From: Blattamonas nauphoetae
Lineage: Eukaryota > Preaxostyla > Oxymonadida
Length of the DNA: 64,000 bases
NCBI GenBank assembly: GCA_033064195.1
Contig: JARBJD010000128.1
Coordinates: 62,001-126,000, forward strand
Direction: 5' to 3'
The notes under the pieces are model-generated. The model saw only the letters and a list, made by a program, of their open reading frames with translations, searched no databases and had not been told where the DNA came from. This document shows, piece after piece, positions 18,001 to 25,800 of this stretch (position 1 is its first letter; every line of letters starts with the position of its first letter). A program made the position numbers and the translations under genes.

Positions 18001-19558
18001 TTGTGATGTGAAAGGCCATTGGAGTGGGAGAGATTCCTTTTTCTTTGTTCCCCTTCTCTCCGCCTCGTCCTGCTGCATCTTCAGCGACACAGAGAACATC
18101 TTTACAGTGGAAATTGAAGGCTCAACACTGTTTCCCTGTGGGCTTGATCTCGAAGTGTTTGAAGTTGGAGAAAACGGAAGAGAAGGATTATTTATGCCAT
18201 TCTCACTCACACCCGAAACAACGTCGTCGTTCTCAGAGACTCACATCTCCCTCTCCCTCCCTCTCTCAAACTTCACTCAGCTCGACAAGTCATACCCTTG
18301 GAAAGCCAGACTCATCCACTCGGACAATCAGCGCACTCCCGTCTCATTCTCGTTTTGGACACCACCCGAAGTCGTCCAAGACGTTGTGCTGGTCAGTTCT
18401 GATGGGAGCGATGACGCGACTCTGTGTGGAGGAGCAGAGTTGCCGTGCCGAACCCTCTTCGCTGGATGGATGTCGAGAATTGTGGGAGGGAATGAGGAAA
18501 ACACTATTTCTGTGAAAATCCATCGAAAAACATCGGTTGGCTCACCAGTGTATGTCGGAGCGAAATCTCTGACAATCACTCACTCCACTTCTTCATCTGA
18601 CCAACTTGAAGGAAACTTACCAACATCCGACTCGTTCGGAATGCTCTCGTTGGAAGGAGGAGAACTGATGATTCATGAACTGATGGTTGTGCTCGGCTCA
18701 TCCCAGTCTTCATCGTCCCTCCATCACCCTTTTCTTGTGACTGGTCGTGGCACCTTCGTCGCTCAATCTGTGCGTGTTGAAAGCGATGGAAGGGGGATGG
18801 TTGGGATGGGGCTTGTCTCGCTGCGGAAGGGCGTGATTGCGTTGGATTCTGTTTCTGTGCATTCTCTGTCGTTGAGCGAAGGACTCTGTCTTCTTGACGG
18901 ATCAGCTGACAGAGACGAGTTGATCATGAAAATCAATAACTGTCTTGTCTCTGAAACAGACACATCAAATGCATCACTCATCATGTTCAACTCGTCCAAC
19001 CCATCATCTTCTTTCAAAATGTCGAAGTCAGCGTTCCTCTCGTCATCTCGTTCACAGACAACCCAAATATCTTCACCAGCTCTGATCAGCGTGACGACGG
19101 GTCAGCCATCACTCGTCCTTACCGAGTGTGTGTTCGAACACTGCGAAGTGAAGAACTCGACAGCCAGCCGAATCGGACCGGTTTTCGTTGTTGATCTTCA
19201 GACTCTCTCACAACACCGCTCTTCAGTGTCTGTGACTCTCTCGTCTTGTCTCTTCGTCGACTGCAGTCTCCCTCACTCAACACACACTGGAGCTTTCTGT
19301 GTGCAGCCAAACAATGTTGTGGCGAAGGTGGAGTTGAAGGATTGTTGGATGGAAGAGACGACAGGCGGGTCATCGCCATTTCAACGATCGAGTCGTGGAA
19401 TTCCACTTTTGGACATGGCTCGAAGAAGAGAAGCGGGACAATCCAACTCACCTCTCGCTGTGGTTATCTTTCGTGGTTCAGTTTTTCCGATTGTGTTGAG
19501 GAGGAATTGTTGTTTGAACAGGTGTCGAATGGAGATTGTTGAGAAAGAAGCATTCTGA
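12098..19558 (+). CDS. Gene A: giant secreted beta-helix surface protein, C-terminally truncated
   Basis: 2486 residues in one frame. A short hydrophobic leader (MFSLLILFRVW) suggests secretion. The body is a long series of right-handed beta-helix turns (pectate-lyase/Pmp style) with recurrent GG blocks (HGGAIS, NGGALEVS, KGGAIFAE, RGGAVYVS) and Ser/Thr/Cys-rich turns. Several times a cap motif occurs: NPSCGHRRMPCQTL, DEICGRVADFPCSKW, EKTCGSSKQPCHSL, ATLCGGAELPCRTL. Such proteins are normally cell-surface adhesins or receptors. Unlike B1/B3 there is no membrane span or kinase-like tail. The last 32 codons (from about 19461) are translated from DNA that matches the 5' flank of the B genes, so the C-terminus was lost and replaced. 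Confidence 0.88.
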   Translation: MFSLLILFRVWCEDGIPENSSSQKLSAEFFDLKKFLVGSSTSQYLSPRHILLTTPLSAHNSLLNLSSIVNATFFPCLSSYVGNALIISSNATVFSLSMRFDLNSLPSFAILSNNSHLSIFSSLIAIGQNTETLFALDDSSTLLHGVSLTSQTNHLPQVVKYSQNGGSISMIASTVTSFTSSTPTQLLPHPNLTSTTIANSIISNITFMDITYSPEPASFSSSLLIHGCDVSDSDRFLYCGFVDLNQANSGTVNNASLIRTSANTDYTNILKDFTNIMSTRTISNTKASGLKNGCLYVKGDVKLTLWTCLFQDINCTSKGTVVYAHNHFTSQQVITDHVICDTCHGMGSGTIYTELGTIKTTNSEFRACDAYYHGGAIRFEDSANENSLLVTNTIFSKCGVRDGHGGAISAKINGHDKTQIVDCIFESCHSPKNGAALDMWAGKQFYVGYCLFIDNRAGEDLPSDLQIWNTTKFDFHLADGLINCLSNSPQPRIGFELEPLTEAESLQFLPSFQQNVIIVAKHVEDTPDCGYDSKARGKCKTINYALGVLKPDAEDPFCYISILNTDDDPIYPVDTSISDQFPNIEVHNHATDSLGGISCEMSMPYLSSIATDFHHRFRDLHIRHFTNSASNVQAMFNVDGGTLDVIHCSLDGCLADTNPSHIKKPFFMVRSGILMCTNLFVQSLTFFDTPMIVTTDFSLISIAESEFASLTSDMTLFDLKGQSGTASFTSTSFTGLSTPFLPVIDVNTIGTVSFNSATFKDLKSSKDIISLTKSEGIVSFTASSFTNCESTANSIISFTLYGTADFLIDRECEFVDLKSLKCPIYVYSNSPLPIFLSPSLIGGTTDSSRSIYLSISIQASVHLSDSSFKPSQSSSEKGKGVNVVTSGQLTISTSTFDCCNGQNGGALEVSVLLDGTATISAVFTNCSSSGNGGALFLHLKYPKALLSESFSLAGSSFVAGTPNTCKGKGRDVFIAVNTSAHPSAHPSISKDQFPPEFSIPSNGEYFSKDEMNSAIIEFFESDTQRSSSSLLAVLFPPSIDTRFVHSDKGTDNPSCGHRRMPCQTLRYSWENLGGSGELRIMSIISLIETFNFTEKTTLVADSFRAPFLLSQAAEAFIVNSETLTLSSLAFTTNVNPLISSAILIDGGSLEVSSCSFTLFSSSTISGSVISGRIDRSQFLTIELTSFSSCSAVNGGAIGVEVLGGSFSIRSSSFESCSATAKGGAIFAEVDDTSTLLFSSLSLGPIAEGRGSSVFVVGTLHKIITPFTLTDSTLNDETLSLMIGAYPDSITVEYPLSLLLKEVTDSVFTGAGSETKDEICGRVADFPCSKWDTARSKLQQESPSHQIWIVSSQRIDSAQHFNRDTTISSASSPSSKFTLTLSTSSEKLPSYFSSTADLSFSTLELKIPWPLSSESVGFMISTTATLTLSDVDFSQISTGGLILADLIDLSSSTKTTLTSCVFASLFFYGRVPILASSGAKQVSITDTEFTKITRYKDGGAVWAALSTGDSLTLSSDVFTDILSTVNSARGGAVYVSLDSSASLVIDSCTFKGCEAKDTNSKNTAGGGICLELLPLFTGSFKITSPSFFDQVSSTNKADYGKDIFIKSANLDEHITVGSLTIDCSVDTNQNRFQCVSSDNPSDVQWIGGFILNVFVSDTIHLGGDNGNDEKTCGSSKQPCHSLHVASSHLSGSPLRLVVDGDYSITRPVSLSAVEISPLHSMSQWICQTTPTRWPSHQALLNFVDGVSSVTSQVFLLSPFAEARDALMSVSKGQLTLTSIIIAAQTDVNYGLILSTSTATLIINDLTVNDVSFSASPLVTVSGDSRFSLTGAQFSDIVFSSTDTHSAILKLDPSQQELDDSISRLSVQNVRPLSSSPSSPSFCSWRSGVVQLTHHNLQLSHSRFSSISIFGAILLVSSHISLTNCSFESNFARISSFPSAQHNIFCTSSQLTVTEGDWTAPESLWMKNEDCDVKGHWSGRDSFFFVPLLSASSCCIFSDTENIFTVEIEGSTLFPCGLDLEVFEVGENGREGLFMPFSLTPETTSSFSETHISLSLPLSNFTQLDKSYPWKARLIHSDNQRTPVSFSFWTPPEVVQDVVLVSSDGSDDATLCGGAELPCRTLFAGWMSRIVGGNEENTISVKIHRKTSVGSPVYVGAKSLTITHSTSSSDQLEGNLPTSDSFGMLSLEGGELMIHELMVVLGSSQSSSSLHHPFLVTGRGTFVAQSVRVESDGRGMVGMGLVSLRKGVIALDSVSVHSLSLSEGLCLLDGSADRDELIMKINNCLVSETDTSNASLIMFNSSNPSSSFKMSKSAFLSSSRSQTTQISSPALISVTTGQPSLVLTECVFEHCEVKNSTASRIGPVFVVDLQTLSQHRSSVSVTLSSCLFVDCSLPHSTHTGAFCVQPNNVVAKVELKDCWMEETTGGSSPFQRSSRGIPLLDMARRREAGQSNSPLAVVIFRGSVFPIVLRRNCCLNRCRMEIVEKEAF

Positions 19559-19655
19559 ACACAGTTTTCGTTTCCTTTCACCATTCCCGTTTCTGATGGA
19601 TTGTTCTGTTTTTATACCTCATCAATGGCCATCTTCTTATTCTTCAATTTTCAAA
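19461..19655 (+). repeat. 5'-flank repeat shared by B1 and B2 (first copy)
   Basis: From TGGTTATCTTTCGTGGTTCA onward about 195 bp match 27768-27958 with few differences, including TGAGAAAGAAG near the end of the coding overlap and TTCTGTTTTTATACCTCATC. It lies upstream of B1 as the other copy lies upstream of B2. Gene A's frame runs into it and stops at 19558. Confidence 0.8.
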
Positions 19656-19840
19656 AGTTTATCGTCAAAGTCCATCCAGATGAAATGATTCAGGTTAATA
19701 TATGCAACTCAAACAGTCTCACCCCACATCGAGTCGAAATTTCCCTTCAGGGACGACAGGTCACAAAAAACAAGGAATGGAACGTTCAAAGATGAAAATA
19801 ATGGGATACATTCGAAACCAAAACCGTGGGAGGTGACATA
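19559..19840 (+). promoter_or_regulatory. Upstream region of B1
   Basis: Intergenic, 282 bp, AT-rich. A conserved GGGAGGTGACAT..ATG context directly precedes the start (GGAGGTGACATGATGATTCG in B2 and B3), so these bases are part of the duplicated gene unit and probably the translation or transcription start region. The B2 flank has about 220 bp more in the middle. Confidence 0.5.
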
Positions 19841-22800
19841 ATGATTCGCCTCGTTCTCCTCTCCGTTCTCTACACATCACAAAATCCAGTCCACATCCAA
19901 CCATCGTTTTTCTCGGAGTGTGGTAGTGCGAGTCGAACCACTTCTCTCACCAACGAACCACTCAATAGACGATTATTGCATCTCGAAGTGGATGCCATTC
20001 TCTCGAGCACGATCCAAATCCGATCGGACATGATTTCCTTGAAAGGGCGCCACACAACACTGTCATTTATTCCCGTTCCCGAAGAGACTCTCAACACCCC
20101 ACATTTCTCGCAGATTCGCGGTCCATCCCGACAACAAGCTGAACAGTCGACAGACTCGAACAAATTGCGTTGTATCGCAACACAATTCATGTTTGATGTG
20201 TCGAACAGCACATTTTGGATTGATGGAATGGATTTGAAGAGCGACACGGAAGGAAACGGAGTCTGTTCGCTTTCCGGCTCCTCGATGGAATTATCACGGA
20301 GCTCGATCACATCACACGGATTCTCTTCTCCGTTTGTGATTGTTTTGTCGGAACAGTCGGAAGAGTGGTCAGAACGGTCTGGTTCCACTGTCCATCTTTC
20401 CGACGTGACCTACCTCTCCACATCGAGCTTGATCGCCCCGTTTGTTGATGTTTCAAGGCCATCAGCCCCACTTTCCTCCAATCTGCCCACACAGAACAAC
20501 GACGATTCGCCAGACTCAGCAGATGGGATTTCAGTTGTTGGAATGAATGTTGCCTTGGAATCGAAGATGCTGCTGTCTGGAACTGGTCCGCTCTTCTCGT
20601 TTGGGTTGTTTAAACATGGATCGTATCACCTTCCCGTTGGACATTCTCTTGGAATGGAAACAGATCTGATTAAAAGCCACTTGTTCAATATTTCGAGTCA
20701 ATCATCACCTTCTCGTTCAAATTCAGGTGAATTGCTGTTTGGATCAAATGTGAATCAGCGACTGGTTGGATGTTCGATTTCGCGGAGTTCGAACCACCAA
20801 CGAGGAACGAGCATGATGGATCCGAATCTTGGAGGCTCTCTTCTGTGCCAGAACACGTCGTTCTCATCGTGCGTGAGCCAAGACAACGCTGAACAGGAAG
20901 TTTCTAACGAAAATCGGGTCCAGGAACAACGATTTGTTCTGAGTGATACAACAATCACGTCCATCAAGTTCACTCTCTGCACATTCGACGATATGAGATG
21001 GGAAACAGATGGCGACGAAATTGGCGGTGCAGCGATCTTCGTCAAAGAGACAAATGCCGCCCTCACTGTCTCGCAGTGCTTCTTCCACAAATGTGTCTCA
21101 ACAGGCGTCAACAACGATGGTACTGCAATTCTGTTCATCTGCAAATCGGCCAGTCGGAAAGCATTCTCGATGTCACAATCGTCTTTCACAGAATGTCAAT
21201 CAACCGGCCCTGTTTTGGGGTGCACATCTTCAGCGTGTTTTGTCAAATATGTGTCTGTCCCCACAGTCACTCAGTGCTTCTTCCACCTCTGCAACGCGAC
21301 TGGTCGTTCTGCAACACTATACTTCACAAACTCTCCCGCACACCTCACAAACTCCACTTTTGTGAAGTGTGCCTCGCTCAAGTTTTATGGAGGGGCGATT
21401 GGGTTGACAGTCGTGTCATCAGTCTCATTCTCGTCGATCCAGTTCAGGGAATGTGACGCAAAAGTTTCTGCTTCGGCTGACATTGCATATTACAACACCA
21501 CAAAGTCGCTGCTCAACACATCTTCAATTCAGTATTGCAACTCGACGTCTGGCTCTCCAAACATTTATGATCCAGACACGAGAGAGACAGATTCAACCCT
21601 GATCCCTCAACTCACAACAAATGATGGATTGTTTGTGACAAGCTTCTCGATGAAATGGGAGACATCGAAGTGTGTTGTTGATGTGGAACTGTCCTCGTCT
21701 GTGGTTGGGGTGATGGGAGTTCTGTTGGAAGGAGGGAATGTCCCTCGATTGATCCATGTTCCGTTTGGCTCACCAGAGACTCCCTCAAATGTTGGGAAGA
21801 TTGAAGTGTCCGTTGGTGCTCAGGGAGTTCTTCCAGATTTGGGAGAAGGAAAGGGATTCTCGATTCGAAGTGTTGGGATTGCTGGGAAAGAGATTCTCGG
21901 CCGAATTGATGGAACGGAAACAAAAATGTTGAGCTTGAGGCTAGCGACTCTGTGGGTGACTGGAGTGTTTCTGAAAACCGGAAGCTCGTCGATTGTTGTG
22001 AAGAACAAGAATGGAGAGACATTGAACATTTCTATCCTAGCAAATAATGGAACAGCGTTGAATGGCACAATCGCTCTCTCAATGTCAAATGAGTCGAGAC
22101 TGATATATGGCGAAGAATACTGGATCGACAAACTGACACTTGGAAAATTCACATCTGCCTTCACCTCCAAAGTCTCGTTCATCGCTCCGTCGCCTGTCGC
22201 AGAGATCTCCTCGTTCACTCGTCAGGTGGACGACGATTGGATGACTTTGTCGTTCTCTGGAAGTGGATTGGTTGGTGAATCGTACACTCTCACACTGACC
22301 GAACAGAATCCGAGTGGGATCGCTCACACGAAAAAAGTCACACTCGTTCCAAAATCGTCCATTTTACTGAGCAAGTGGAATGTGACGCTGTTTCCTCCAT
22401 CACTGTCTGATCTGAAATATGGAACGACATACAAAGTGACACATATGATTTCATCAATTTCAAGCCAATCAACTGTTCTTGACACGTTAATCATCTCCAC
22501 ACCACCTGGACCAACAAGATTGACCAGCGTTTCAATCACAGGCTATCCCGATAAAGAGAAGAAAGTGGAGGTTGGTGTGTCAGGAGTGATGATGAAAGAA
22601 GGAGGGAGGTACACGCTTGTTGTGAATGAGACAGGAACGACGACTGAGAAGAAGGTGAATGTGACTTTTTCGTCTCAAACGGAAGGAAGTGGATCGGCGA
22701 CGCTTTTCCCACTTTTGGGAGCTGATCTGGAGTACAACACGAACTACACTGTGACGAGCGTGTTGGATTCGAAATCTCAACCGATTCTGTTCGTGTCTGG

Positions 22801-25800
22801 TTTGACATTCAAAACGAAAAGCGAGCCTTCGCGTCTGGTTTCGACATCTCTATCCAACATCGGAGGACCGAACTCAACCACCCTTGTGCTGGAATCACGA
22901 GGATTGACGCCGAATGCCAAATATGAGATTTTCCTCTCCTTCTCTCCCACATCTCCGTTGTTATCGTCATCGAATTCAGATTCGACGACCATGCTGAACG
23001 TGATAGTGACGTCGGAGACAGACAACTCGTTCTCGCTCACTCTTTATCCTCTGGCGGAAGCTGATCTGGTTTATGGACAGACATACGTTGTGAGATCGAT
23101 GAAGACAGGATCAGGATCGTCGTCATCGATTCTGATTGAAGGGACGGATTGTTGGTTTGCGACGCCTTCAGAACCAGGTCGACTTGCATCGATTGTGGTT
23201 GGGTCGATGACATCCGATGGAGACTCATCAAAGATCACGCTTTCATTTTCATCGTTCTCCCTTGAGGCTTGCACATGCTACACATTTGAATTTGGATCGT
23301 CTGCGTTGGAAGGTGAAGTGTCTCACACCAAAACACTGACTCTGACAACGGAAGCTGATGGGTCGTTGTCGCCTCATGTGATGACTCTGTTCCCTGTTGG
23401 ATCGACAGAGGCGGAAAGGAAGAGTCAGTTCGAGTTCAACCGAACATACTTGTTGACATCGTTGAAGGACTCGTCATCAGACATCCTGTTTGACACACCT
23501 ACCGCTCTGAAGATTCCGGAAGATCCGACACGATTGACCAGCGTTTCAATCACAGGCTATGCCGAAAACGAGAAGAAGGCTGAATTTGAAGTGGAAGGAT
23601 TGATGATGAATGAAGGGGAGACATACACACTTGTGGTGAATGAGACAGGAACGACGACTGAGAAGAGGATGAATGTGACTTTTTCGTCTCAAACGGAAGG
23701 AAGTGGATCAGCGACGCTTTTCCCAGTTTTGGGAGCTGATCTGGAGTACAACACGAACTACACTGTGACGAGCGTGTTGGATTCGAAATCTCAACCGATT
23801 CTGTTCGTGTCTGATCTGACATTCAAAACGAAAACTGAACCGGAAAGACTACTCAGCATGTCGTCAGGATTGCTCGTTTCCGACTCACAGAAATCAGTCC
23901 TCTCTCTCTCATTCATCTCATCTGCTCTTCTTGCCCAAACGGAATACACTCTAACTCTCCATTCACAACCCAAAACAGATGATACCGCTCATCCGAAGAC
24001 ATTGAAAGTGACCACAGATGCACATGGGTGCATTCCGGATTTGTCAGCAGTTCTGTATCCACTAGAGGATGAAGCAGGAAGGAATGGACAACTGGAATTC
24101 GACACGACGTATTCGCTCTCCTCACTGACCCGCGAATCCGCTCCAATCTTCTTCGAGTCACTCTCAACGATTTTCCACACGAATCCTGAATCCCCTCGGA
24201 TTGAGAACGTGGTTTCGGGGATTCTGAGCAAGGATCGTTCGGAAGTGACGATGATCCTTTCGGGACGAGCGTTGACTGGTCCTCTTGGGCAACTTGAGTT
24301 TTCAGATGGAACGACGAGATGGACATCATCTTCTGATCTCCTCTGTTCATCGGCGACAGAATGCTCTGTTGTGTTCAAAACTGGATTGGGAGAGTCGGAG
24401 GATCATCTGGCGTTTGGAGGTGTTTATGAAGTTGTGTCGAGCGACGTGTCGAAATATGTTGTGAATTCTGGATTGTCGGCGCGTGTTCCGATGGCACCTC
24501 GCTTTGATTCGATGTTGTTCGAATTTGGGAACAGTCTGAACACGAGTTGTATGATTGTGTTTTGTGGGAGTGATCTTGTTGCTGGACGATCGTACTCTGT
24601 TGTTCTCTCGGATTCGATGCTGTTTTCGATCACAGTTGTGAACTCGTCGGCAGCTGTGTCATGGCCGCTTGCGATTGGATGGACGAACACTCTGGAATAC
24701 TCGAAGACATACACAATCGAGTCGATCACGCCACTTTCGGACAAAGATGGTGATGTTGTGTTCGACGAACTGTCATTTTTGACAGAAGCGAAACCATCTG
24801 AAATCACGCTGTGCATTGATGCTGCTGGATCTGAAAGCATGATGTGTGGGATGTCGATTGATCCTTGCGGTTCGATTGAGATTGGATGGTGGATTGTTGG
24901 AGGGATTGGAATCTCATCGTGCACATTCTCGATTGTTCACAACACGACTCTGAAGGATCAGATTGTGATTGGATCGAGTCATGAAGTTGTTATTCGATCT
25001 GGGCCTTCGACGAAACCGGAACTGATTGTGTCTGCCTCGTCTGCCTCGTCTTCCTCATCTGAATGGTTGTCTGAGGAGAAGGGAGAAGGAATGATTGACG
25101 TGTTGTCGAGTCGAGTGTGGATGAATGAAGTTGATGTTGTTTTGATGGACTCTTCTTCCGTTGTGTTTCTCCGCGTTGTTGATGGTCGCCTGACACTCGA
25201 ATCTTGTTCGATCACTGGACTCTCGCCGTCTTCTCCCAACTCAAATTTGGATGACTTTGAGTGTTCCTGGTCTTTGGGAGCATTCATTGTTGTGAACACG
25301 ACAACATCTGTCACCTCTTCTACCTTCTCTGATCTTTCAGTGGGAGCGATCAACGTGGAGGGAGGACTTCTCACCATCGACTCCTCAACCTTCCGCGACA
25401 ACACTCCACACAACTCTTCATTCCCGTCAGCTCGTCGGAACATTCACTGCTCTTCGGAAGGACAGGTGAAGATTGGGAGTCTGAGTGGAGGAGATGGCTC
25501 GTCGGACAAGCATCCGCATCTGTGGCTGTCGCATAATGACTGCATCTTGTCTGGAGCTGATGTGAATGTGGATTCGCCCTTCTTCGTTCCGACCCTCTCA
25601 TCGAAATCGAGATCCTCCTTCGACCGAAAGAACAAGACCTTCGCACTCGAATTGATTGGATCGACACTGATTCCGTGTGGTCTGTTTCTGGAAGTGTTTG
25701 AAGTGTCGAAGAACAAGGCAGAGGGAAAGACTGAAGAAGTGAAACTGGATCTGGATTCGACAACTTCCTTCACCGAAACATCGATCTCGCTGACGCTCTC

